Shown here piece by piece: positions 14,642-21,905 of a DNA stretch of 29,879 bases. Source of the stretch: a virus; the IMG/VR virus record IMGVR_UViG_3300048837_000288, positions 1 to 29,879 of that record. One strand, given 5' to 3'. The notes below the pieces were generated by a model. It ran no database searches. It saw only the letters and a program-made list of their open reading frames with translations, and was not told the DNA's origin. The position numbers and the translations under genes are program-made. Numbering within the stretch: the stretch's first letter is position 1; every line of letters begins with the position of its first letter.

Positions 14642-16112
14642 GCATCATTCCATTCTGCGGACGGGCAAACACGCCTTCCGCGAAACCGCGAACGCTCGTG
14701 CGGACTTCAATCTCGCGCTCGCGTTCCTTGTCGGCCATGATCTGGTCGATCTTGCCGTCTGACCAGTCAAACACTTCCGCGACGATCTCCAAATAGGTGC
14801 GCCGGTCGACGTAGTCCTTCACGGCGTTGGCAAGCGCGACGATCTCCTGCTTATTGCGGATTTGCGCGTCTTTCCACTTGGCGTCGAGCGCCGCGACTGC
14901 CGGCGGCTGCTGCATCCCAAACGTCTGCTGCAGGCGGTGCGCCAGGTAGAAGGCGTCTTCCCAGGCGTTGCCGTTCTTGACCTGGAAGCGCTGAAGCTGG
15001 CCGAGCAGCTTGATTTCGCGCTGCTTTAGGCTTTCGCCCGATGCGTTCGAACTCGCGCCTTCGTCCGGCGTGTTGGTGACCGCGAAGATCTCGTCCTTGA
15101 GGAAGCGTGCCTGCTCGATGTACGGGACGATGTCGCCCTGCGCCCACTGTTCGAGCCGGATGCTCTGCAGCCAGTTAATCACCAGTTCATTGGTCGGCGG
15201 CTGCGCGTTGCCGTTCGCATCCTTCGCAAAGTAGCTGAGGATCATGCCCGGTGTCAGGCCTGCCGGCGCTTTGTCGCCAATCAGCACGCGGATCGGGAAG
15301 GCCGTCAGTTCGGCAGTCATCACCATCGACACTAGCGTGCGGTTGAGCGCGTCCTGCAGCGGGATCACGTTCTCAATCTCGCTGATGCTGTCGTGATTGC
15401 GGAACTCGACCAGCGGCACGCCCAACGGCTTGCCGGCGGCGTCAACCCACGGGATAGTCGCTTCCTGCCCGTCGGCGTCATACGGCACGAGTGTCATGCT
15501 GTCGGTCGATGGCGTGATGTAGCGCTCAATCCGGTCTTCGTGATAGACGTTCACGCGCACCGTGTCGCCGGTTTCCTTGCGCGAAAGCCGCCACAGCTTG
15601 ACCGCGAACAGCATCCGGCGGTCAGCGTCGGTCGCGTAGAACGGGATCACGCCGTAGCTGCCGTCAAAGGCCGGCTCGTGCGTCAAGCGCGGGCGCGTCG
15701 TGCCGTCTTCGAGCGTCTCCATGTCGATCAGCACGAAGGTGCGCCCGTCGCGGATGGTCGCGTTGTGGACTTCCACCTGCAGCGCGTCAAGCCGGTTGGC
15801 GCGGTAGACCGCTGCCGCCCACTCGCTGCCGGCGTCGGTGTCGGCTTCCACGCGCTGAAGCGTCAGGCGGTCGACGCGCGTCGAGACGATGATCGGACAC
15901 AGGTTGTCGTTAAACTCATTCATGCTGCCGGAATTGCTGACGCGCAGCATCCGGCGCATCTCCGGCGTCAGGTCGGCGCGGTGGTCGCCTTCGACGTACT
16001 GCCGGCACAGCGCCACCTTCTTGGCAAGCATCTCCTGATCAGCGAGCCAGGCGTTGGCACTCATGCCGCGCATAAACGGCGCGACCGCGCTTCGTATGAG
16101 ACTAAGGGTCAT
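14622..16112 (-). CDS. Portal protein (SPP1 gp6-like)
   Basis: A 496-residue protein that forms the dodecameric DNA gate of the head. It follows the large terminase gene and precedes MuF and scaffold genes, the canonical order. Features of SPP1-type portals: an N-terminal helical region with LCRQYVEGDHRADL, the conserved region NEFNDNLCPIIVSTRVDRL (wing and stem), a central beta-rich wing with DRMLFAVKLW-like sequence, and VIPLQDALNRTLVSMVMTAEL, the stretch commonly seen before the stem/tunnel-loop helices. Then come a helix-rich C-terminus with VKDYVDRRTYLEIVAEVF. AAAGG lies 6 bases upstream of the ATG. Confidence 0.88.
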   Translation of the reverse strand: MTLSLIRSAVAPFMRGMSANAWLADQEMLAKKVALCRQYVEGDHRADLTPEMRRMLRVSNSGSMNEFNDNLCPIIVSTRVDRLTLQRVEADTDAGSEWAAAVYRANRLDALQVEVHNATIRDGRTFVLIDMETLEDGTTRPRLTHEPAFDGSYGVIPFYATDADRRMLFAVKLWRLSRKETGDTVRVNVYHEDRIERYITPSTDSMTLVPYDADGQEATIPWVDAAGKPLGVPLVEFRNHDSISEIENVIPLQDALNRTLVSMVMTAELTAFPIRVLIGDKAPAGLTPGMILSYFAKDANGNAQPPTNELVINWLQSIRLEQWAQGDIVPYIEQARFLKDEIFAVTNTPDEGASSNASGESLKQREIKLLGQLQRFQVKNGNAWEDAFYLAHRLQQTFGMQQPPAVAALDAKWKDAQIRNKQEIVALANAVKDYVDRRTYLEIVAEVFDWSDGKIDQIMADKEREREIEVRTSVRGFAEGVFARPQNGMMLEPSIE

Positions 16113-16122
16113 CTCGTGCCTT

Positions 16123-17598
16123 TCATGCGTACGTGCCGATGCTGCTGCCGATCATCACGTCGTTACTTGCGTCTACTTGTTCATACGCGCCGCTAGCGGC
16201 GTCCACCTGATCGTCGTGCGCGCCGGCAGGAAACACCGCGAGTTCGTCGAGAAACGCGCGATTCCACGCGCCGCGCACCATCAGCACCTGCCCACCGTTC
16301 ACGCGCGACGCAAACGGCCCCGCCCGCGTGTATTTGTCGCCCTTCGGCGGCACCGCGTCGATGCGGTGGCCGGACAGACGCCGGTCGCGCAGCAGGAACG
16401 CCAGTTCAATCACGCCGGCCTTCTCCGCTTCGAGGCGTATGGACGTCTCAGCGCCGTCAATCAGCGCGTTTTGCACAATCGCTTCGTGAATGTCGGGCAG
16501 TTCCTTGCGGTCGCGCCACACGTCCAGCACGACAATGCGCCCGTCTTTCGCGCGTCCGAGTTTGACGCCCGCCGTGTAGTCGCTCGTCGTCTTTTTCGTC
16601 ACGGCCAAGTCATAGAAGCGCACCGTGCGCTCCAGTTCCGGCGCGTGATCGACAATCTCGATCTTCAGCGGGTCGAACAGGCCGCCGCCGCTTGGAAGCG
16701 GTCGCTGCTGATACAGGCCGGCAAAGGCGTATTCGCCCATGCGCGCGCGCCGTTCTTCCAGCACCGCCGTGCCGTAGCGTTCCGGCCACAGCGCTTCACC
16801 GAATGCGCGCCCTAGCGGGTCGCCTTCTTCCGCCAGCGCCGGCAGGCGTAACACCGTCCATTTGTCGGCGTCGTCTTCCAGCAGCCATCCGAGCAGATCG
16901 TGGGTATGCCAGCGCGTCATAATCAGGATGATCGCGCCGCCCGGCTCTTCCAGGCGTGTCAGCAGATCGTCGGCGTACCAGTCTTTCAGGCGCTGCCGGA
17001 ATGTTTCACTCTCGGCTTCCGCCCGTGACTTGATCGGGTCGTCGATCAAAATCAAATTCGCGCCGTGGCCAGTAATTCCGCCGCCGACGCCTGCCGCGAT
17101 CAGCCCGCCGCCGGCGGTGGTGTCCCACTCCAACGCGCTTGCGGTGTCGGCGGCGAGTTCCACGCCGGGGAACATAGCGCGGTAGCTGTCTGCCGCCAGT
17201 AAGTTGCGAATGTAGCGGCTGTTGCGCTTGGCAAGCGTCGAGCCATACGACGCCGCGATCATGCGCAGGTGCGGGTAACGTCCGATCAGCCACGCCGGAA
17301 ACAGCCGGCTAATCTCCAGCGTCTTTCCGTGTCGCGGCGGCATACTCACCGCCAGCAGCTTCGTGCCTTCCGCGCCGCCCGTCGCCACGTACCGCGCCAC
17401 CTGTTCGAGGTGCGCCGCAATGTACGTGTGGAAATGCTTCTCAATGTAGCTTGGGTAAATGCGCTGCTTGAAGGCGGAGAAGGGGACGCCGTTCGCGCCG
17501 GCGGGTGCTGCGCTGCTTTTCTCAAGCGCGCGGCGTAGCTTCTCCCGCATCAGCGATTGATACGCCGACGGACTCAAATAACTCGATTGCGAGATCAC
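16123..17598 (-). CDS. Terminase large subunit (ATPase and nuclease)
   Basis: A 491-residue DNA-packaging motor. The ATPase part has Walker A PPRHGKT (about 87-93), Walker B LILIDDP (about 182-188) and coupling motif MTRWHTHD. The C-terminal RNase H-like nuclease begins with RFYDLAVTKKTTSDYTAG, giving the first catalytic Asp, and later has RLEAEKAG and DDQVDAASGAYE with the last acidic residues. I start at GTG 17598, because AGGA is 8 bases upstream; TTG at 17604 would add two residues. The gene overlaps the 3' end of the small subunit gene by 77 bases. Full length, no disruption seen. Confidence 0.95.
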   Translation of the reverse strand: MISQSSYLSPSAYQSLMREKLRRALEKSSAAPAGANGVPFSAFKQRIYPSYIEKHFHTYIAAHLEQVARYVATGGAEGTKLLAVSMPPRHGKTLEISRLFPAWLIGRYPHLRMIAASYGSTLAKRNSRYIRNLLAADSYRAMFPGVELAADTASALEWDTTAGGGLIAAGVGGGITGHGANLILIDDPIKSRAEAESETFRQRLKDWYADDLLTRLEEPGGAIILIMTRWHTHDLLGWLLEDDADKWTVLRLPALAEEGDPLGRAFGEALWPERYGTAVLEERRARMGEYAFAGLYQQRPLPSGGGLFDPLKIEIVDHAPELERTVRFYDLAVTKKTTSDYTAGVKLGRAKDGRIVVLDVWRDRKELPDIHEAIVQNALIDGAETSIRLEAEKAGVIELAFLLRDRRLSGHRIDAVPPKGDKYTRAGPFASRVNGGQVLMVRGAWNRAFLDELAVFPAGAHDDQVDAASGAYEQVDASNDVMIGSSIGTYA

Positions 17599-18112
17599 GG
17601 CCAAATTCCTGTACCGCCACGTGGTAGTCTAGTTTGCCGTCCCGAATGAGTGACAGCGCTTCCGTGCGCCAGTCCTGATGCTCGACAATGCTTTTCTCGC
17701 TCCACTCTTCGCGGTAGCGGCGCTTCAGGTATTCAATGGCTGCGCGCCAGTCGCCCGGCGCAACTGTCACCGTCGTGCGCTCCGTCGCCTTCTTGTACTC
17801 GTAGGGTGAGCCGTACATGTTGACGCGCGTCTCGGTGTATACTTCTTTCGTCGTGCTGACGGTGCGCGTCGGCAGCATGGCGGAGTGCAGCGTTTCAATG
17901 GCTGTGACTTTCGCCGCCTCGCGCGCTCGTGTTACGGCGTCGAAAAACTCGACATAGCCGGCGTCACCTTCGCGCCCGCGTTCCAGCCACTTGTAAAACG
18001 TGCTGTCATCAACGCCACTCACAGCGCACGCATCGGCCACGGTCGCGCCTTTTTCAATACACGCGACGATCTTCGCTTGTGTTTTATTCGTCAGCTTGGA
18101 AGGGCGTGCCAT
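17522..18112 (-). CDS. Terminase small subunit
   Basis: A 196-residue DNA-recognition subunit of the packaging terminase. The N-terminal region (about 1-50) is a helix-turn-helix: KTQAKIVACIEKGATVADAC, then VSGVDDSTFYKWLERG, as in many phage small terminases. A central coiled-coil or oligomerisation helix follows (FFDAVTRAREAAKVTAIETL) and then WRAAIEYLKRRYREEW, a motif frequent in this family. The start at ATG 18112 has AGGA 6 bases upstream; the longer frame beginning at 18145 would intrude on the adjacent stem-loop region. The gene lies immediately after a structured intergenic RNA or packaging-site candidate. Confidence 0.88.
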   Translation of the reverse strand: MARPSKLTNKTQAKIVACIEKGATVADACAVSGVDDSTFYKWLERGREGDAGYVEFFDAVTRAREAAKVTAIETLHSAMLPTRTVSTTKEVYTETRVNMYGSPYEYKKATERTTVTVAPGDWRAAIEYLKRRYREEWSEKSIVEHQDWRTEALSLIRDGKLDYHVAVQEFGRDLAIELFESVGVSIADAGEATPRA

Positions 18113-18142
18113 AAGTTCCTGCGTCTCATGTGGGTAAAGTGA

Positions 18143-18429
18143 CACCGGCGGCGCGGCGCGTTTGAGTCCCGTACTCTGTCGCCGCTACTTCGGTGGCGGG
18201 TTGACCGCCGGTGAGCGCTACAAAAGGAAGGGGTACTGCGCGTGTGTCTGTAAGTTCGCAGTACCCCAAATGGCCGCGCGGCGTGAAGCCACTCGACCGG
18301 CCTGTAACGGCCAGCGCCCGCAAGGTATGTAGGGCGCACCCGCGTCAACATGGAAGCGGGAGGCGCAGCACAGTCGTCGTCGTTCTGGCAGCCCCGTGTT
18401 GTGAGGCCGAACTGTTGACGTGTGCGCCT
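18143..18429 (-). ncRNA. Highly structured leader, noncoding RNA or packaging site upstream of terminase
   Basis: This is the core of the 444-base intergenic gap and no credible protein frame occupies it. Perfect or near-perfect stems, plus-strand coordinates: 18361-18371 with 18420-18429 (10 bp, one bulge); inside it 18382-18389 with 18406-18412 (7 bp, one bulge); 18339-18343 with 18356-18360; 18314-18319 with 18332-18337; 18299-18302 with 18309-18312; 18230-18240 with 18257-18267 (11 bp); and 18143-18151 with 18205-18213 (9 bp) enclosing 18153-18158 with 18180-18185. CGTCAACA at 18343 is complementary to TGTTGACG at 18413, a possible pseudoknot. A minus-strand promoter places the RNA start at the first stem. 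It may be a regulatory leader, a free RNA of about 200 nt, or a terminase recognition site. No named family recognised. Confidence 0.5.
18221..18267 (-). terminator. 11-bp stem-loop with T-rich tail (attenuator-like)
   Basis: On the minus strand an exact 11-bp stem (18257-18267 with 18230-18240, loop of 16) is followed by TTCCTTTTG. This looks like an intrinsic terminator with an imperfect T-tract. If active, most transcripts from the promoter at 18429-18457 would end near 18221, giving an RNA of about 200 nt. Read-through would reach terminase, so it could be an attenuation point before the late genes. Confidence 0.45.
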
Positions 18430-18457
18430 TTCTACTTGATCTTACCACACTCGTCAA
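18429..18457 (-). promoter_or_regulatory. Sigma70-like promoter for the structured leader and late genes
   Basis: On the minus strand TTGACG (18452-18457, five of six consensus -35 bases) and TAGAAA (18429-18434, four of six -10 bases) are separated by exactly 17 bases. The expected start, about 18422, falls on the first bases of the first long stem. It is the only such pair I found upstream of the terminase genes, so it may drive the late operon. Confidence 0.5.
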
Positions 18458-18516
18458 TACCCCACACCAAACGTTGTGCGCGACTTACATTCAGGCTAGC
18501 ATCAATAGCAATTTTG

Positions 18517-18525
18517 TGCTACACT
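18517..18525 (+). promoter_or_regulatory. Extended -10 promoter candidate for the second HNH gene
   Basis: The plus strand reads TG-C-TACACT, an extended -10 element, 65 bases upstream of the HNH start at 18590. The surrounding DNA is AT-rich relative to neighbours. No good -35 box is present. The gene is read against its neighbours and needs its own promoter, which supports the site. AGGAG then lies 8 bases before the GTG start. Confidence 0.4.
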
Positions 18526-18589
18526 TGAGGGAAAGAAACGCCCCCGCGCTGCGTCAACAGCCGGAGGCACGAGCCACAGGAGCAAGCCC

Positions 18590-19306
18590 GTGACTACCCC
18601 TGATTCTAACACACTCACGAAAATCTGTACACATTGCGGCAAAGAAAAGCCTGCCACTCCGGAGTTCTTCGCGCGCCAAAGACAGGGCGGCAAGTATGGC
18701 CTGCGCGCCGACTGTAAAGAGTGTCACCACAAACGCGAGCGCACCAGAAATGAGTTACCTAGTGAAAAGGTCAAGCTACGACAACGCGCACGCGAAAGGG
18801 CCGCTCGCAATAAGGCTATGCACCGCGCCGATCCAACGCTATGTGAGCGCCCCGATGTATTAAAGCAGTGCTATACATGTAAGCAAGAGTATCCAAGCAC
18901 CACGAAGTTCTTTCATAGGAATGGAAGCGACCCCGACGGGCTTTCATCTGTGTGTAAGCAATGCATCAAGGCCCATCACAGGGAATACTACCGACGACCT
19001 GAAGTCAAGCGCCAAATGAAAGAGTATCAGCAGCGGCCCGATGTTGCGGACAAAATACGCGCTATCCACAACAACAGGCGCAATGCCCCCGGCTCATTCA
19101 CCGCCGCAGACGTTGAAGAAATTCGCAAGGCGCAGGGCAATCGGTGCTACATCTGCCACAAAAAGCTCAAGAAATTCCATGTCGATCACTTCATTCCGAT
19201 TGCACTTGGTGGCACGAACGATCCGGGCAATCTGCGCCTTGCCTGCCCGCGCTGCAACTTCAGCAAAAACAAGAAGCACCCGCACGCGCTCGGTATCCTA
19301 ATCTAA
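18590..19306 (+). CDS. HNH homing-type endonuclease with two zinc modules
   Basis: A 238-residue plus-strand protein between the structured gap and the convergent metallophosphoesterase gene, whose end it overlaps by 4 bases. The GTG start has AGGAG 8 bases upstream. Two similar zinc modules (about 13-48 CTHC/CKEC and about 94-130 CYTC/CKQC, each with an EFF/KFF centre) precede a basic helical linker and then an HNH domain: CYICHKK, HVDHFIPIALGGTNDPGNL and CPRCNFSKNKKH. All HNH landmarks are intact. GC content is visibly lower than in neighbours (27 of 60 bases in 18601-18660), suggesting recent arrival. A free-standing homing endonuclease beside terminase is a common phage arrangement. Confidence 0.88.
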   Translation: MTTPDSNTLTKICTHCGKEKPATPEFFARQRQGGKYGLRADCKECHHKRERTRNELPSEKVKLRQRARERAARNKAMHRADPTLCERPDVLKQCYTCKQEYPSTTKFFHRNGSDPDGLSSVCKQCIKAHHREYYRRPEVKRQMKEYQQRPDVADKIRAIHNNRRNAPGSFTAADVEEIRKAQGNRCYICHKKLKKFHVDHFIPIALGGTNDPGNLRLACPRCNFSKNKKHPHALGILI

Positions 19307-20439
19307 TCTCCCGCCATCGCCAGCGCGTCGGCGTCGATCTCTTGCAGCAGGATGCGCGCGCCAATCGTCGTCCGCAGCAGCCCGTCGTGGCGCTCGTACA
19401 CGACATTATGCAGCCACGCGCGCTTTGCCCGCATGTCCATCACCCCATACGCGAAGCCCTGCGTCCATGTCGAGGGTGCGCCGTCTTTGGCGTAGTGCGG
19501 ATCGACTTTGCACAGGCAGCCGCCAATCGCGCTTTGTACGGCGAAGTTCGGCCCGCGCGCCATGAACCAGTCCGGGCGGTGGCGGTGGCCCGACAGCACA
19601 TACGTCTGATACATGCGATCTTCGACCTGCGCCCGCGCGCCGTACTTTTGGAGTGTCTTCCGGTTGCCGTGCATCACCGTCAGCGGGCCAATCTGACACT
19701 CGCTTGTATGATCAGGCAGCATGACGCGGCCCTGGTAGCGCACCAGATCGTCAAATGCGCGCAGCACCGTCGTTCGCACCTGCGGCGCTGTCTCGTGTAA
19801 GAAGCGGACCAGCCGCGCGTCGTGATTGCCGAGAATGGCGCGCAGGCGTGCCTTCGGCGCAGCCTTTGTCATGCCGTCGATCAAGTCCCACCACGGCTTG
19901 CGCACGTTCTCCAAAATGTCTTCGCTGCTCAAGTCAGGATCGTGCGGGAAGTGGCTGATCTGCGCGAAATCGAAGCCGTCCGATAGGGTGACGATCATAT
20001 CCGGCGCGACGACTTCCATCGCCTGATACGTCAGCGCCAGCGCGTCGTCGTCCTGAAACGGCAGGTGCATATCACTCGCGTGGATCACCGTCACGTAATT
20101 CTGCCGCCGCAGGTCGCTCATGTGATCGTCCCACGCTTCATGGTCGAGCGACGGCGGGCGCGTGATCGTGTGCAGCGGGAACAACGGCGCGTGTTCGAGC
20201 AGCGCGTCGATCTCGTCTTCCACCACCGGCGCGGGCGCTGTCTCGCGTGCCTTGCGGACGTCCGCCTGCAGCGCGGCAGCGGCGGCGTGGCGTCGCTTGT
20301 AGCGATTGGCGCGCCCACGGACGGAATTGGCCGACAGCGGCGGTGTGAAGCGCGCGGCGATGTCGCGGCACGACAGGCCGGCAGCGCGGAGGTCGTAGAG
20401 TTCTTTGTCGGATGCGCGTGCGTTTGTGCGTCGTTTCAT
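19303..20439 (-). CDS. Metallophosphoesterase with N-terminal helix-turn-helix
   Basis: A 378-residue calcineurin-like phosphoesterase. Metal-binding landmarks are in order: SDMH (D123, H125), SDGFD (D154, D157; the usual GDxxD with Ser replacing Gly), GNHD (N205-D207), VMHGN (H257) and SGHRHRP (H285, H287). Residues about 7-50 look like a helix-turn-helix (DKELYDLRAAGLSCRDIAARF, then SANSVRGRANRYKRR), so it may bind DNA. Such fusions suggest a nuclease or phosphatase acting on nucleic acid, though nucleotide substrates are possible. It is the last gene of the replication operon and starts 3 bases after the gene before it. The substrate cannot be told from sequence. Confidence 0.85.
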   Translation of the reverse strand: MKRRTNARASDKELYDLRAAGLSCRDIAARFTPPLSANSVRGRANRYKRRHAAAAALQADVRKARETAPAPVVEDEIDALLEHAPLFPLHTITRPPSLDHEAWDDHMSDLRRQNYVTVIHASDMHLPFQDDDALALTYQAMEVVAPDMIVTLSDGFDFAQISHFPHDPDLSSEDILENVRKPWWDLIDGMTKAAPKARLRAILGNHDARLVRFLHETAPQVRTTVLRAFDDLVRYQGRVMLPDHTSECQIGPLTVMHGNRKTLQKYGARAQVEDRMYQTYVLSGHRHRPDWFMARGPNFAVQSAIGGCLCKVDPHYAKDGAPSTWTQGFAYGVMDMRAKRAWLHNVVYERHDGLLRTTIGARILLQEIDADALAMAGD

Positions 20440-20442
20440 GCG

Positions 20443-20832
20443 CTAGTCACCATCACTTTTCGACTTGTCGCGCTCCAAGATCGCTTCGAACGCCGCTTCC
20501 ATTTCGTCGGCAATCTCATCGACGTAGGTGGCATAAGCCGCCGTGACTGCTTCTGCCAGTTTGCTATACGCAACCTTGTCCTTAGCCTGAAACGCGGCGA
20601 GAGTTTCCCCTTCCCCGTGCCACGTGATATACGCGCCGAGGATTTCCAGCGGCATTTCGTCCCAGGCATCAACAAAATGAAGCAGAACGCGCCGCATCGA
20701 CATCGGCTTGCCTTCGCGCTCCTGAATGCGAACACACACGTCTAGCCCGCGCTGCAAGTTCCAGCCGTTCATGCCGTATTTATTGACATCCGGCGCATTG
20801 TCGATCAGTTCACTAAAGTCCTTGACGTTCAT
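20443..20832 (-). CDS. Unknown acidic protein of the replication operon
   Basis: A 129-residue acidic, helical protein starting MNVKDFSELIDNAPDVNKYG and ending in an acidic DKSKSDGD. I start at ATG 20832, because a purine-rich AGGGGGACAC leader precedes it; an ATG ten codons earlier has no ribosome binding site. It contains MRRVLLHFVDAWDEMPLEIL and YATYVDEIADEMEAAFEAIL helices. No motif identifies a function. The same leader sequence is found before the upstream neighbour, so the two genes may be co-acquired. Confidence 0.6.
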   Translation of the reverse strand: MNVKDFSELIDNAPDVNKYGMNGWNLQRGLDVCVRIQEREGKPMSMRRVLLHFVDAWDEMPLEILGAYITWHGEGETLAAFQAKDKVAYSKLAEAVTAAYATYVDEIADEMEAAFEAILERDKSKSDGD

Positions 20833-20848
20833 CTTTCGGTGTCCCCCT

Positions 20849-21205
20849 TTACTCAATTTCATAGTGATTGATCAGCGATATAAAGAACTCGCGATTAATG
20901 CGATCTGCGCATTCCAGAAAGCGCGGCAAGAGTAACGCCTGCCAATGCTTCGCTTCTTTTTTCGAGATTTCCGTAAGTGCATAAGTGTCCGAGCCGTCAT
21001 CCCCCCACGAAAATACAACGTGGATCGCGGCCATTTTCTCTTTATTGCGATTGCTTGGATTAACACGCACGCGGAACTGCAAGTTGAACAATGCCCGCAG
21101 CAGCCCTTCGATTGTTTCAACGAAGTCGCGGTAATGTTCGTCGTATAACTGCTTCTGCGCTTCAGTCTCAATACCAGTCGGGTAATTCTTCGCTTCTTCG
21201 TTCAT
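20849..21205 (-). CDS. Unknown protein, low-GC gene
   Basis: A 118-residue protein. The ATG at 21205 follows AGGGGGACAC directly; an ATG six codons earlier overlaps the previous stop. Sequence features: YRDFVETIEGLLRALFNLQF, then VRVNPSNRNKEKM, a strand AAIHVVFSWGDDG and a helical C-terminus with KHWQALLLPRFLECADRINREFF. Base composition is about half GC here (28 of 60 in 20941-21000) against 47 of 60 in 21301-21360, a sign of different origin. No family recognised. Confidence 0.6.
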   Translation of the reverse strand: MNEEAKNYPTGIETEAQKQLYDEHYRDFVETIEGLLRALFNLQFRVRVNPSNRNKEKMAAIHVVFSWGDDGSDTYALTEISKKEAKHWQALLLPRFLECADRINREFFISLINHYEIE

Positions 21206-21222
21206 GTGTCCCCCTGTTCTCA

Positions 21223-21720
21223 TTAGTCACCCGCCATTTGCAAAGCCGTCTCGATGCAGCGCCAGCCCCCCGCGCCGTCAGACACCCACCGCAGCGTAAA
21301 GCCGCGCCGCTTGTGTCTCTCCCGCAGCGGCAGCGTCCGCAGCAGCGCGCGCAGCATGGCGTCGCGCTCGTCCGCTTTCAGCAGCGCGACCACGAGCGCC
21401 GCCGTGAACACCTGCCGCGCCCGTCGCTTGGCCTCGGCGCGTTCCGCGATCACCGCCCGCCATGCGTCCGCGAACACGTCGGCGCGCATGGGCCGGTCGT
21501 CGGGCAGCACCGGCGCGTGCGCGATCAGCCCGTACAGTTCAGCGCGCGTGATCGTGACTTTCGCCTCCGGCGGCGGCGGTGCGGCAGCTTGCTGCTGCGC
21601 TACCTTGATATGCACCAACTGGTAGCCCGTCGCGCCTTCGAGTGGATCGACGTCCCACTGCGCGCAGACGTCGCGCCAGCGGGATTTGAATTGTGCGAGG
21701 TCGAAGGCGCGCGGCGTCAT
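21223..21720 (-). CDS. Unknown helical protein of the replication operon
   Basis: A 165-residue Ala/Arg-rich protein with high GC, in tight coupling: its ATG overlaps the previous TAA (TAATG) and its stop overlaps the next frame in the same way. It has a Pro-rich linker near residues 46-54 separating an N-terminal part (FKSRWRDVCAQWDVDP) from a helical part (TRAELYGLIAHAP, then RADVFADAWRAVIAERAEAKRRARQVFTAALV in several helices). Overall size and pattern are like small replication-accessory proteins, but there is no motif to name it. Confidence 0.55.
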   Translation of the reverse strand: MTPRAFDLAQFKSRWRDVCAQWDVDPLEGATGYQLVHIKVAQQQAAAPPPPEAKVTITRAELYGLIAHAPVLPDDRPMRADVFADAWRAVIAERAEAKRRARQVFTAALVVALLKADERDAMLRALLRTLPLRERHKRRGFTLRWVSDGAGGWRCIETALQMAGD

Positions 21721-21905
21721 TAGGCGTCGCCTTCGTTAATCACCAGCAGCGCGAACAGGCCGCCCGCCGACACGCCAGCGATCAGCAGCACGCGCAGCGC
21801 ACCGGCCAGTCCATTGGCGAGCAGTTCGCCCACCACCAACGCGCCGAGCGTGAACAGCGCGACCGACGCGGCCAGCCACCAGAAGCGATCTCGTGTCTCA
21901 TTCAT
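21720..21905 (-). CDS. Small two-helix membrane protein
   Basis: A 61-residue protein. I begin at ATG 21905, which overlaps the previous TGA by four bases and has GGAG 9 bases upstream. Hydrophobic segments at about 9-28 (WWLAASVALFTLGALVVGEL) and about 33-55 (LAGALRVLLIAGVSAGGLFALLV) form a helical hairpin flanked by charged ends (NETRDR and NEGDA). Its place inside the replication operon suggests an early role at the host membrane, for example replisome anchoring or superinfection exclusion, rather than lysis. Family unknown. Confidence 0.6.
   Translation of the reverse strand: MNETRDRFWWLAASVALFTLGALVVGELLANGLAGALRVLLIAGVSAGGLFALLVINEGDA

Noticed and set aside
18136-18320. tRNA-like element (TTTGAGTCCC resembles a T-loop)
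   Set aside because: No acceptor stem, anticodon arm or matching T-stem could be formed; the segment is part of nested stems of another shape.
18126-18528. Open frames of 65-105 codons in the intergenic gap on both strands
   Set aside because: They have no ribosome binding sites, Arg/Ser-rich composition typical of shadow frames in GC-rich DNA, and lie across exact inverted repeats.
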